Below are positions 26,133-34,185 of a stretch of 64,000 nt of DNA, piece after piece (the stretch's first letter is position 1; every line of letters begins with the position of its first letter). The stretch is from Peribacillus simplex (GTDB lineage Bacteria; Bacillota; Bacilli; Bacillales; DSM-1321). Both the position numbers and the translations under genes were made by a program. The notes below the pieces were generated by a model. It was not told the origin of the DNA, did no database searches, and saw only the letters and a program-made list of their open reading frames with translations. Location: assembly GCF_900156045.1 (NCBI RefSeq), contig NZ_FTMX01000003.1:496001-560000 (forward strand). The letters run 5' to 3'.

Positions 26133-27101
26133 TTACTGACCTCCCTTGCCGCTTGGTATTCCGCCACCGTTTTGCATCCCGCCGCTCGGCATTCCGCTGC
26201 CGCCCTGCATTCGTATTTCGCCTCCTTGGCCTCCCCTCATTCCATCGGCGCCACTGCCAGTCGAGCTTTCATTGATGGTGATAGGCAAGGAAACAAACTG
26301 GCCCTCTTCAAGACCCGAAGTTATTTCAATATACCTATCATTGCTGATCCCAGTCTCAACCGCTGTCTTTGTACTGGCAGTTCCTTCAGTTGTACCGGAT
26401 TGTTGTATATTTACATATTTTTCTTCGCCGTCCATCTGGACAGCTTCAATCGGAACATATAAAGCATCTTTTACACTATTCGTCAAAATGCTCACTTCAG
26501 TCGACATCCCAATTTTTATATCGCCGGGTTTGTCAATTTTGATAGTGACATCGAACGAAGAAACTCCATTCTCATATGTACCTTCCTTTGCTACACTGGT
26601 CACTTCCCCCGTAAACGTTTCATCTTCAAAGGCACTGGCTTTAATTTCAACTGTTTGTCCTTTTTTAACACTTGGAACATCCAATTCATCTACACTGATC
26701 GTGGTTTTCAATTTTTTATAATCCGTAACGTGTGCCAACACTTCACTGCTTGATACACGATCCCCTTCTTCTACATCCATTGTTGTAACGGTACCATCGA
26801 ATGGGGCCGTTATCGGGTCACTTCCATCCGTGAAGGTAATAAGTTCATCACCTTTCTCAACCAATTCATTCTTCACTACAAGGACTTCATCCACTTCACC
26901 CGTTACAGAGGAAGTGATGTCCTCACTATTGATTGCGGCGACCGATCCGGAACCGCTTATTTGAACATCAAGATCTCCCTTTTCAACTGTAGCGGTCACC
27001 GACTTTGCGATGACAGGCTCAGCACTGTCCTTCATGAAAAACCAAGCGCCTCCCCCAATCGCCAACACTAAAACCGTACATATCATTATTAACTTTTTCA
27101 T
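26133..27101 (-). CDS. HlyD/RND-type periplasmic-adaptor-like protein of the export system
   Basis: This 322-residue protein has one N-terminal membrane anchor (residues 4-19) and then lipoyl/barrel-sandwich halves (VEKGDLDVQISGSGSVAAI, APFDGTVTTMDVEEGDRVSS). Beta-barrel and membrane-proximal domains follow. It is like YknX, which supports an MacB-type exporter in Gram-positive cells. The last 38 residues are a Gly/Met/Ser-rich tail (GGSGMPSGGMQNGGGIPSG). A related motif appears in the sensor kinase and small membrane protein. It is the first gene of the export operon, with an operator-like repeat about 50 bases upstream. Confidence 0.9.
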   Translation of the reverse strand: MKKLIMICTVLVLAIGGGAWFFMKDSAEPVIAKSVTATVEKGDLDVQISGSGSVAAINSEDITSSVTGEVDEVLVVKNELVEKGDELITFTDGSDPITAPFDGTVTTMDVEEGDRVSSSEVLAHVTDYKKLKTTISVDELDVPSVKKGQTVEIKASAFEDETFTGEVTSVAKEGTYENGVSSFDVTIKIDKPGDIKIGMSTEVSILTNSVKDALYVPIEAVQMDGEEKYVNIQQSGTTEGTASTKTAVETGISNDRYIEITSGLEEGQFVSLPITINESSTGSGADGMRGGQGGEIRMQGGSGMPSGGMQNGGGIPSGKGGQ

Positions 27102-27136
27102 CGCTTTTCTCCTTTCAGATTTCCTTCGTTGAAACC

Positions 27137-27168
27137 AGTATCGTGAAAGAAGCTTAACTTTTCCTTAA
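27137..27168 (-). promoter_or_regulatory. Operator-like direct repeat and -10 before the export operon
   Basis: On the minus strand TTAAGG-AAAAG-TTAAGC spans 27168-27152. Nine bases later comes GATACT (27142-27137) as a -10. No good -35 is seen, which fits activation by an OmpR-type regulator. Confidence 0.55.
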
Positions 27169-27243
27169 TGGCCATGCGTTTGATTTCCATGATCTTTCGT
27201 TTATACAACAAAACTCCCTTGCTTGTACGAAAGAATTTTTTAA

Positions 27244-27272
27244 TTTACAATATATTCTGAAAATTATATACT
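27244..27272 (+). promoter_or_regulatory. Sigma-A promoter of the DUF485/symporter operon
   Basis: TTTACA (27244-27249) and TATACT (27267-27272) are separated by 17 bases, 61 bases before the TTG start. Confidence 0.65.
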
Positions 27273-27333
27273 GGTACTGATATCGGAATTTGGTAATGTA
27301 ATCCGAATCAATAATGATGAAGGGGGAACCAAC

Positions 27334-27672
27334 TTGGCATCTAACGATTCAATCGCTAAGGAAACCAAGGTAAGCGCTTCCACGGACTACACCAAGATCG
27401 TCCAATCACAATCATTTCAAGAACTGTTAAGGAAAAAACGCAATTTCATCGTCCCACTATCCATCTTTTTCATGGTCTTTTATTTCACCCTACCCCTACT
27501 AACTTCCTATTCTAAAGTTCTTAACTCCTATGCTTTCGGGGCAATCAGCTGGGCCTGGATTTTTGCCTTCGCTCAATTTATCATGACCTGGACATTATGC
27601 ATCCTCTATTCCAAAAAAGCTGCGACATTTGACCGATTAGTGGAAAAAATCGTTAAAGAAGCGAAAGGATAA
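27334..27672 (+). CDS. DUF485 membrane protein (YwcB-like)
   Basis: This 112-residue protein starts at TTG behind GGGGGAACC. It has a polar N terminus and two membrane segments (about 37-58 and 70-92) with the DUF485 pattern FQELLRKKRNFIVPLSIFFMVFYFTLPLLTSY. DUF485 proteins are nearly always encoded in front of an SSS-family acetate/solute symporter, as here (14-base gap). They are thought to assist or regulate it. The exact role is not established. Confidence 0.88.
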   Translation: MASNDSIAKETKVSASTDYTKIVQSQSFQELLRKKRNFIVPLSIFFMVFYFTLPLLTSYSKVLNSYAFGAISWAWIFAFAQFIMTWTLCILYSKKAATFDRLVEKIVKEAKG

Positions 27673-27686
27673 AAGGTGAATTCACA

Positions 27687-29225
27687 ATGAATATACTTGC
27701 TTTTATATTATTTCTAATCATTGTCGGGCTAACATTGGTCATTACCTATTTTGCTTCACGGCGCACCAAAACGACCGCGGACTTTTATACGGCGGACAGC
27801 AGCCTTACCGGCTGGCAGAATGGCTGGGCCATTGCGGGAGATTATATGTCCGCTGCCTCATTTTTGGGGATAGCAGGCATGGTCGCACTCTCTGGATTTG
27901 ATGGTTTTTTCTATAGCATAGGTTTTCTGGTTGCGTATCTGGTCGTTCTGTATATCGTGGCCGAACCGCTCCGTAACCTTGGCAAGTATACATTGGCGGA
28001 CATGATCGCTGCCCGTTTCAATGAAAAGAAAGTACGCGGGGTCGCTGCCCTTAACACCATTTCCATCTCAACCTTTTATATGATCGCCCAATTAGTCGGT
28101 GCAGGTGCCCTTATAAAACTCTTACTTGGAATTGATTATCTTTACTCCGTCATCATTGTAGGCATTTTAATGACCGTGTACGTCGTATTTGGCGGTATGA
28201 CGGCCACCAGTTGGGTCCAAATCGTTAAAGCCGTTTTATTGATGGCAGGCACATTCATCATCTCCATCATCGTATTGGCGAAATTCGACTTTAGCGTGAT
28301 CGAGATGTTCAAGCAGATGAAAACAGCCACTCCCTTGGGCGGGGATTTCCTCAACCCCGGTAACAAATTCAAGGATCCCTTGGATACTTTATCCCTTAAT
28401 TTAGCGCTTGTACTCGGTACAGCAGGACTTCCTCACATTCTCATCCGTTTCTTTACGGTGAAAGACGCCATCACAGCCCGAAAGTCCGTAGTATATGCCA
28501 CTTGGATCATTGGCATCTTTTATATTATGACCATTTTCTTGGGGTTTGGAGCGGCAGCCTTTGTTGGATACGACAAAATCATAGCCGCAAATGCGGCCGG
28601 GAATATGGCTGCCCCGCTGCTTGCCGAAGCCATTGGGGGCGACTTCCTGTTCGCCTTTGTCTCTGCAGTTGCTTTCGCTACCATTTTAGCGGTTGTAGCA
28701 GGTCTCGTTCTATCGGCAGCATCTGCTTTTGCCCATGACTTCTATGGCCACATCATCCGGAAAGGCCAAGCCACTGACAAGGAACAAGTCGTTGCTGCTC
28801 GTTGGGCATCGATCGGAGTATCCATCCTCTCCATCATCCTTGCCTTATTTGCCCAAAACATGAATGTCGCCTTCCTTGTTTCACTTGCCTTTGCCGTCGC
28901 TGCCAGTGCCAATCTGCCCATCATTGTCTTCACGGTATTCTGGAAACGTTTTAACACAGCTGGTGCTGTCACGGGCATGTTAGTTGGGCTGATCAGTTCT
29001 TTATTGCTCGTGTTCCTGAGTCCCAATGTCTGGTCACCGGTGGAGGGAGCGGCAATATTCGTAGGGGAGCCATTATTCCCGCTTGCCAATCCAGGCATCA
29101 TCTCCATCCCGATTGGTTTTATCGCAGCCATCGCCGGAACACTTCTGTCAAACAAGAAAGCGGATGCAAAAAAATTCGACGAAATTTTGGTTACAGCCAA
29201 CACCGGGATGAAAGATCCTATATAA
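27687..29225 (+). CDS. Sodium:solute symporter, acetate/monocarboxylate type (ActP/YwcA-like)
   Basis: This 512-residue SSS-family transporter has about 13 membrane segments. Conserved segments include RRTKTTADFYTADSSLTGWQNGWAIAGDYMSAASFLGIAG near the N terminus and TAGLPHILIRFFTV, typical of the ActP branch that takes up acetate, propionate or pyruvate. It pairs with the DUF485 gene in the order seen in ywcB-ywcA. Substrate choice is inference from the branch. A strong hairpin terminator follows. Confidence 0.9.
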   Translation: MNILAFILFLIIVGLTLVITYFASRRTKTTADFYTADSSLTGWQNGWAIAGDYMSAASFLGIAGMVALSGFDGFFYSIGFLVAYLVVLYIVAEPLRNLGKYTLADMIAARFNEKKVRGVAALNTISISTFYMIAQLVGAGALIKLLLGIDYLYSVIIVGILMTVYVVFGGMTATSWVQIVKAVLLMAGTFIISIIVLAKFDFSVIEMFKQMKTATPLGGDFLNPGNKFKDPLDTLSLNLALVLGTAGLPHILIRFFTVKDAITARKSVVYATWIIGIFYIMTIFLGFGAAAFVGYDKIIAANAAGNMAAPLLAEAIGGDFLFAFVSAVAFATILAVVAGLVLSAASAFAHDFYGHIIRKGQATDKEQVVAARWASIGVSILSIILALFAQNMNVAFLVSLAFAVAASANLPIIVFTVFWKRFNTAGAVTGMLVGLISSLLLVFLSPNVWSPVEGAAIFVGEPLFPLANPGIISIPIGFIAAIAGTLLSNKKADAKKFDEILVTANTGMKDPI

Positions 29226-29255
29226 GCTAAATTACTTATTATTTTAAAATATTAA

Positions 29256-29299
29256 AAAGAGAAAGGAGATCAGGGTTTGTCCTGCTCTCCTTTCTCTTT
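29256..29299. terminator. Terminator after the symporter
   Basis: AAAGAGAAAGGAGA (29256-29269) pairs with TCTCCTTTCTCTTT (29286-29299). It can serve both the symporter and the convergent exporter gene. Confidence 0.85.
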
Positions 29300-29330
29300 A
29301 TTCAGAACATATTCATCAGGAAGATTCCTG

Positions 29331-29780
29331 TTAACTTCTCAATCTTAACTTCCTTCTATTGTACTTTGTTACTAACTGGTTCATGACTTCTGCAAAGATC
29401 AGCCCCATCGCAATGGCACCAGCCAGCATGAAGACCTTGGCGGCCAACTGGACGGCGACATAAAAGTCATTTCCGACAAAATGCTTCATCGCATCATACG
29501 ACAAACCTCCAGGCACGAGCGGGATGATTCCCGATACATTGAAAATCGTGATCGGCGTTTTATACCTTTTAGCAAAATACTGGCTGATAACCGCAACGAT
29601 AAATGCAGCCGCTAATGTTGCAATGATGCTGTTTATCTCATTTTCAACCAGAAAAAAGTATAAGATCCACCCTAACATCCCTACGAAACCACATTGTAAC
29701 AATGAATTTTTTGGTACATTGAAGATGACTCCAAAGGCGGCTGAAGCAATGAAACTTGTAATAAGCTGTGCAATCATCAT
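29331..29780 (-). CDS. Threonine/serine exporter subunit, ThrE_2 (DUF3815) half
   Basis: This protein of 149 residues starts at the ATG at 29780, behind GGGAGGAAGA; an upstream in-frame ATG has no ribosome site. It has about five membrane segments. The conserved TIFNVSGIIPLVPGGLSYDAMKH lies in the middle. It is the short half of a split ThrE exporter, encoded next to the long half (ThrE_1). The two halves probably form one carrier for threonine/serine-type amino acids. Confidence 0.85.
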   Translation of the reverse strand: MMIAQLITSFIASAAFGVIFNVPKNSLLQCGFVGMLGWILYFFLVENEINSIIATLAAAFIVAVISQYFAKRYKTPITIFNVSGIIPLVPGGLSYDAMKHFVGNDFYVAVQLAAKVFMLAGAIAMGLIFAEVMNQLVTKYNRRKLRLRS

Positions 29781-29796
29781 TCTTCCTCCCTTAAAA

Positions 29797-30552
29797 TCAT
29801 AAGAAAACAAACGCAGCAGATATTCCTGCCCCAATGGCTAAAGCAGTCAAACCTGCATCAACACCCTTGGATAGGCCCGAAACCAAATGTCCTGCAATTA
29901 AGTCCCTGGCTGCATTCGTAATTAACAGCCCTGGCACAAGCGGCATCACCGCTCCAATGATTATCGTGTCCAAATGACTTCCGACTCCAATCTGGACAAA
30001 GAACATAGCTGCTAGACCTACGACTAAAGAGGCGATGAATTCAGCAAAAAAACGAACTTCCAGTAACCGGTTCAAATAAAACAGGCATGAGAACCCCATT
30101 CCTCCAGCTATACAGGACCAGATGAAATCATTCCACTGGCCTTGGAACATGATTAAAAAGCAGCCGCTCGATATAAATGCAGCAAAGACCTGTACCCACA
30201 TGGGATACCCCATCCCGGCCTTTTCGATTTGTTTTAATTGTAAATAAGCTTCCTCCGGTGTCATTTCCTTGCTGGAAATACTTCGGGATATACTGTTGAC
30301 CAGCGTCACCTTATGTAAATCTGTAGACCGTTGGGAAACTCGAATTAATTTTGAAGCCGGGTGCATACCATCCAGCGAAAAAATAATTCCTGTAGGGGTC
30401 GAAAAACTATGTGAGTCACCGCATCCAAACGCTGCAGCGATTCTTACCATCGTATCTTCCACCCGCGAAGTTTCCGCTCCGTTCTGAAGCATGATTTTTC
30501 CCGCAAGTAAACATACATCTATAATTTCATTGTATGGTAAACGATCATCCAT
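29797..30552 (-). CDS. Threonine/serine exporter subunit, ThrE_1 (DUF1212) half
   Basis: This protein of 251 residues starts at the ATG at 30552, behind GGAGAGGAT. The N-terminal cytoplasmic domain (GKIMLQNGAETSRVEDTMVRIAAAFG and TPTGIIFSLDG) has the hydrolase-like motif typical of ThrE. Five membrane segments follow, with VMPLVPGLLITNAARDLIAGHLVSG. Gene order long half then short half, 16 bases apart, is the usual operon. Confidence 0.87.
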   Translation of the reverse strand: MDDRLPYNEIIDVCLLAGKIMLQNGAETSRVEDTMVRIAAAFGCGDSHSFSTPTGIIFSLDGMHPASKLIRVSQRSTDLHKVTLVNSISRSISSKEMTPEEAYLQLKQIEKAGMGYPMWVQVFAAFISSGCFLIMFQGQWNDFIWSCIAGGMGFSCLFYLNRLLEVRFFAEFIASLVVGLAAMFFVQIGVGSHLDTIIIGAVMPLVPGLLITNAARDLIAGHLVSGLSKGVDAGLTALAIGAGISAAFVFL

Positions 30553-30833
30553 TTTATCCTCTCCATCACTTCCTGCATGAGTTTCCCTCAATAACAGATA
30601 CGATCATACCAAGTTAAATCCACCTCATAATAGCCCAATTCCCGTGAAAAGGATATAAAAATATTACCCATTTAATTTATCAATTCCATTAACCAGCACT
30701 ACAGACTTCCTTAGTACCAGTATTCCCCTTATTTCTTGCCGAAACCGTTTAGTTAACAGAAAAATTCATTTATAACCATAATAAAAGGAATGCGGGCACA
30801 AACCCTGCATCCCCATTTTCCCATCCTGTACGA
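30553..30833. other. Intergenic region with terminator hairpin
   Basis: This holds the ThrE operon promoter region and, at 30787-30812, a hairpin (ATGCAGGG with CCCGCAT on the minus strand) that terminates the hydrolase pseudogene. I see no further gene. Confidence 0.55.
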
Positions 30834-31639
30834 CTATACTCCCTTTTGAATGAAGCAATCTACGGTTTCATTAAACAAATCGCTTTCTTCCATAAATGGA
30901 CAATGGCAACTATCTTCAAAGATTACTAGTCTGGAATTAGGAATGTTTTCATGCAAATGTTCCCCTGCTGCTACAGGAATGACTTTTTCATGCCTTCCAA
31001 AACAGAGAAGTGTCGGAACATTGATTTTTGGCAAGAAGTCACGATAGTCCACAATCGATTGGTCAAATAGAATGCTGCTGGCAATGGATTCTGGCATTTT
31101 GGTCACTTCCCCAAGCATCCAGCTTACATCCTCTGCAGATAATTCATTGTTGAACATGGAAGCAAGGAAGCTTTGTAAAAATGGGGCACGATTCGTTTGA
31201 ATTTCAGTCATGAAGGCAATCAACGTGTCCATATCAAATGCACCGATATTAAAATCGGGCCACTTAAAATCAGAGGCCAATTCATCCACGATCACGGTTG
31301 AATCAATATTTCCCTCACCGAATTGCTTAAGGTAATCCCAGACGACAAATGCCCCCATGGACAGCCTACAAGTATGACATCCTTTAATCCCAGTTTACCT
31401 ATGAATGCATGAAGATCTTTTGCATAAACGGAGACCGTATTTCCGTAATGTACATGATTTGACTGGCCATGGCTTCTTAAATCAAGTAAGATCGTTCTAT
31501 ATTTTTCTGAAAAGTACGGAAGCTGCCTTTTAAAGAACCGGCTGCTCATCCACACACCATGGATAAAAATAACCGGTTTTCCCTGGCCCTTTTCTTCATA
31601 AAACAACCGAACGCACTCTTCCACCTCAATAAATGCCAT
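30834..31639 (-). pseudogene. Alpha/beta hydrolase with frameshift at the nucleophile elbow
   Basis: Two overlapping frames make one hydrolase of about 268 residues. The first (31639 to about 31361) carries GKPVIFIHGVWMSSRFF and ILLDLRSHGQSNHV and reads DVILVGC. Translation then runs into a wrong frame. The second (from about 31359 to 30834) resumes MGAFVVWDYLKQFGE and ends with VPTLLCFGRHEKVIP and the catalytic-His region FEDSCHCPFMEE. Restoring one base near 31359-31361 gives GC-S-MGA, the expected G-x-S-x-G nucleophile elbow. So either the gene is dead through loss of its serine codon frame, or the assembly has a one-base error. Confidence 0.85.
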
Positions 31640-31729
31640 TCTATCCCTCCTTCACTATTTTTTCACAACCCATTCCCTATTATTATTTATTGCATTTCTC
31701 CTTTTAACATTCCTCCCTATAAAAAAATA

Positions 31730-31758
31730 TTGTCAAACCTGATTTTAGAGTTGATAAT
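31730..31758 (+). promoter_or_regulatory. Sigma-A promoter of the DAACS symporter
   Basis: TTGTCA (31730-31735) and GATAAT (31753-31758) are 17 bases apart, about 50 bases before the ATG. Confidence 0.6.
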
Positions 31759-31805
31759 GAAGTATATTTTTATTGATATCTTCATCCTGAAAGGACGGAA
31801 TTTAA

Positions 31806-33068
31806 ATGAAGAGCTTTATCAAAAACTATCGATCCTCTTTAATATTACTGACTGCCATTATTATCGGTGGGATAGCTGGCGTGGTTTTCGGGGAAAAAAC
31901 TGCGATCATACAGCCGCTAGGGGACTTATTCTTAAATCTGATGTTCACGATCATCGTGCCATTGGTATTTTTCAGCATTGCTTCAGCGATTGCCAATATG
32001 AGCGGAATGAATCGTCTTGGCAAAATCATGGGCAGTATTGTAATCGTTTTCCTAACAACAGCCGCTTTAGCTGCCGTCATTGGATTTATTGGGACAACCA
32101 TCGTCAATCCGTTGGAAGGCACAGATACGACAGCCATTAAGGAACTGATGGAAAACAGTTCCCCTGAAGAGACCATCGAAGAAGTTTCTTTCTTCAGTCA
32201 GCTGGTCAACACTGTAACCGTTTCCGATTTCCCAGAACTGTTCTCTAGAAGCAATATGCTTCAGCTTATCGTTTTCTCGGTATTAATCGGACTTTCCACT
32301 GCACTGGTCGGTGAGAAAGCAAAACCGATTACCGGGTTTTTGACAGCAGGTACAGCTGTCATGATGAAGGTCGTCAAAATCGTCATGTACTATGCTCCGA
32401 TTGGACTTGGTGCTTATTTTGCGGCGATAATCGGGCAGCTTGGGCCGCAGATTTTAGAAGGCTACGCCCGCACTTTCATTCTTTATCTAGTCTTGGCCTT
32501 GATTTATTATTTCGGCTTCTTCACTTTGTATGCCTTTATCGCAGGCGGGAAAGATGGAGTTAAACTTTTTTGGAAAAATGCCCTGACACCATCCATTACA
32601 GCCATCGCAACTTGTTCTAGTGCCGCATCCATTCCAGTCAATCTGGAATCAGTCAAGAAAATGGGCGTGCCTAAGGATATAGCGGAGACTGTCATCCCAC
32701 TCGGAGCCAACACCCATAAAGATGGTTCGGTATTCGGCGGGGTATTGAAAATCGTTTTCCTATTCAGCTTATTTGGAAAGGATATGACAAGCATATCAAG
32801 CATTTTAAGTATACTTGCTGTTGCCTTTTTGGTCGGGGCCGTTATGGGTGCCATTCCTGGGGGCGGCATGATTGGGGAAATGCTGATTCTTAGTGTATTC
32901 GGCTTCCCTGTTGAAGTCCTGCCGATCATTGCCGTTATATCCACGATCATCGATGCTCCTGCTACACTGCTTAACTCAACAGGAAACACGGTTTGTGCCA
33001 TGCTTGTCACAAGGCTTGTTGAGGGGAAAAACTGGTTAAAACAAGCATTCGTTAAAGAAGCTGTATGA
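31806..33068 (+). CDS. Dicarboxylate/amino acid:cation symporter (DAACS family)
   Basis: This 420-residue carrier belongs to the glutamate/dicarboxylate symporter family, taking up glutamate, aspartate, C4-dicarboxylates or cystine with sodium or protons. Hallmarks are the serine-rich reentrant loop ATCSSAASIPVN (about 266-277), the segment IPLGANTHKDGSVFGGVLKIVFLF and the C-terminal IDAPATLLNSTGNTVCAMLVTRL. The ribosome site AAAGGACGG precedes the ATG. Serine loop variants differ between substrates and do not decide the ligand here. Confidence 0.9.
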   Translation: MKSFIKNYRSSLILLTAIIIGGIAGVVFGEKTAIIQPLGDLFLNLMFTIIVPLVFFSIASAIANMSGMNRLGKIMGSIVIVFLTTAALAAVIGFIGTTIVNPLEGTDTTAIKELMENSSPEETIEEVSFFSQLVNTVTVSDFPELFSRSNMLQLIVFSVLIGLSTALVGEKAKPITGFLTAGTAVMMKVVKIVMYYAPIGLGAYFAAIIGQLGPQILEGYARTFILYLVLALIYYFGFFTLYAFIAGGKDGVKLFWKNALTPSITAIATCSSAASIPVNLESVKKMGVPKDIAETVIPLGANTHKDGSVFGGVLKIVFLFSLFGKDMTSISSILSILAVAFLVGAVMGAIPGGGMIGEMLILSVFGFPVEVLPIIAVISTIIDAPATLLNSTGNTVCAMLVTRLVEGKNWLKQAFVKEAV

Positions 33069-33080
33069 TTCTTATAACTG

Positions 33081-33109
33081 ACTGGCTCCTGGTTAAAACA
33101 GGAGCCAGT
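33081..33109 (+). terminator. Hairpin after the DAACS symporter
   Basis: ACTGGCTCCTG (33081-33091) pairs with CAGGAGCCAGT (33099-33109), but the T run is poor here. A second copy of the right arm, AAAACAGGAGTCAGTTTTTTC, lies at 33320-33340 with a good T run, beyond a palindromic repeat. Confidence 0.7.
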
Positions 33110-33152
33110 TCATGTTGTAGGCAAAAGGCGTTCTATCTAAATTTTAAACAAC

Positions 33153-33278
33153 TTGATTGGAGCGGGTGTGCGAGACTCCTGCGGGAAAAGCGCGTCAAAG
33201 GGAGACCCCGCAGGCGCATGTGCGCCGAGGAGGCTCCCGGACCGCCCGCGGAAAGCGAGTGCCTGGAGTGGAAATCAA
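33153..33278. repeat. GC-rich palindromic repeat (core family), copy 2
   Basis: The unit begins TTGATTGGAGCGGG and ends AATCAA in inverted orientation. Inside are GAGACTCCTGCGGG and CGAGGAGGCTC arms that can fold into a large hairpin. It is the same core as in the elements at 9215 and 57991 but lacks their AGGC ends. CTAAATTTTAAACA (33137-33150) and CTAATTTTAAACA (33283-33295) flank it as near-direct repeats. Confidence 0.85.
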
Positions 33279-33375
33279 TTTTCTAATTTTAAACACGCTA
33301 AATCTGTATACAACTCGATAAAACAGGAGTCAGTTTTTTCATTTTGACGACTTTCTTTCAAACAGTACTTTAATT

Positions 33376-33393
33376 GGCAAGGGGTTCCTTGCC
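33376..33393 (+). promoter_or_regulatory. Perfect inverted repeat before the lysoplasmalogenase gene
   Basis: GGCAAGG (33376-33382) and CCTTGCC (33387-33393) flank GGTT, about 20 bases before the GGAGGG ribosome site. It could be an operator or an mRNA hairpin. No regulator is identified. Confidence 0.4.
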
Positions 33394-33428
33394 CTTACAT
33401 AGAATTAAAGATTGAAGGAGGGAATTGA

Positions 33429-34100
33429 ATGTTAATGAAATGCTTACCTGCCGCAATCCTTATCACGGGACTATTATATATTTTTTTTATACCGGAAGAG
33501 CCATTAATCATTAAAATCATGTTCAAGGTCATCCCGATGTTATTGATTTTGCTCTACGCCTGCACAAATGTGGGAAGACGGGATCGTTACCAATCCTTCA
33601 TTCTTCTTGGTTTATTCTTTTGCATGCTTGGAGATGGGTTGTTAATCTGGTTCGTCACCGGGCTTTCCGCCTTCTTGATCGGCCACCTTTTCTATATCTC
33701 GGCATTCTTTAGACTGTGGAACTTTTCATGGCTTCGATTTGCGACAATTCTTCCGATTAGCATTTACTCCACTTGGATTGGCCGTGAAATTGTAAGTTCT
33801 TTAATTGAAAAAGGTGAACATGACCTCATCATTCCTGTAATCTGTTATGTAACGGTCATTTCCCTTATGGGCTGGGCGGCATTCATGACCGGAAATGCGG
33901 CCGCAATCATCGGCGGGGTCCTGTTCGTGATTTCCGACTCCATTTTATCTTGGAACAAATTCATCGATGATGTTGCCCATTCTGGACCACTGATCATGCT
34001 TACCTACTATACAGCCCAGTTTTGTATCGCTAACAGCATTCGAATGAAACCTCCTTTCCATTTATCGAATGGTTTGAAAAGTGACAAGCCAAACCTTTGA
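33429..34100 (+). CDS. YhhN-family membrane protein (putative lysoplasmalogenase)
   Basis: This 223-residue protein has about eight short membrane segments and the YhhN/TMEM86 signatures: FCMLGDGLL (with the conserved Asp, near 66-74) and FVISDSILSWNKF (near 176-188). Family members hydrolyse the vinyl-ether bond of lysoplasmalogens. Many Bacillaceae are not known to make plasmalogens, so the natural substrate is uncertain. The ATG follows GGAGGGAATTG. Confidence 0.8.
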   Translation: MLMKCLPAAILITGLLYIFFIPEEPLIIKIMFKVIPMLLILLYACTNVGRRDRYQSFILLGLFFCMLGDGLLIWFVTGLSAFLIGHLFYISAFFRLWNFSWLRFATILPISIYSTWIGREIVSSLIEKGEHDLIIPVICYVTVISLMGWAAFMTGNAAAIIGGVLFVISDSILSWNKFIDDVAHSGPLIMLTYYTAQFCIANSIRMKPPFHLSNGLKSDKPNL

Positions 34101-34148
34101 ATTCCGAATATCCGTTCGTTTCACATGAAACAATTTTTCATTAAAAAA

Positions 34149-34184
34149 GCATCCTCAGCTCTAATGGAGCTGAGGATGCCCTTT
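34149..34184. terminator. Bidirectional terminator
   Basis: GCATCCTCAGCTC (34149-34161) pairs with GAGCTGAGGATGC (34167-34179), with A and T runs on either side. It serves the two convergent genes. Confidence 0.92.
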
Positions 34185-34185
34185 T

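Noticed and set aside
30834-31639. Two separate overlapping hydrolase genes
   Set aside because: Each half contains only part of the fold and they join at the nucleophile elbow; one frameshifted gene explains both.
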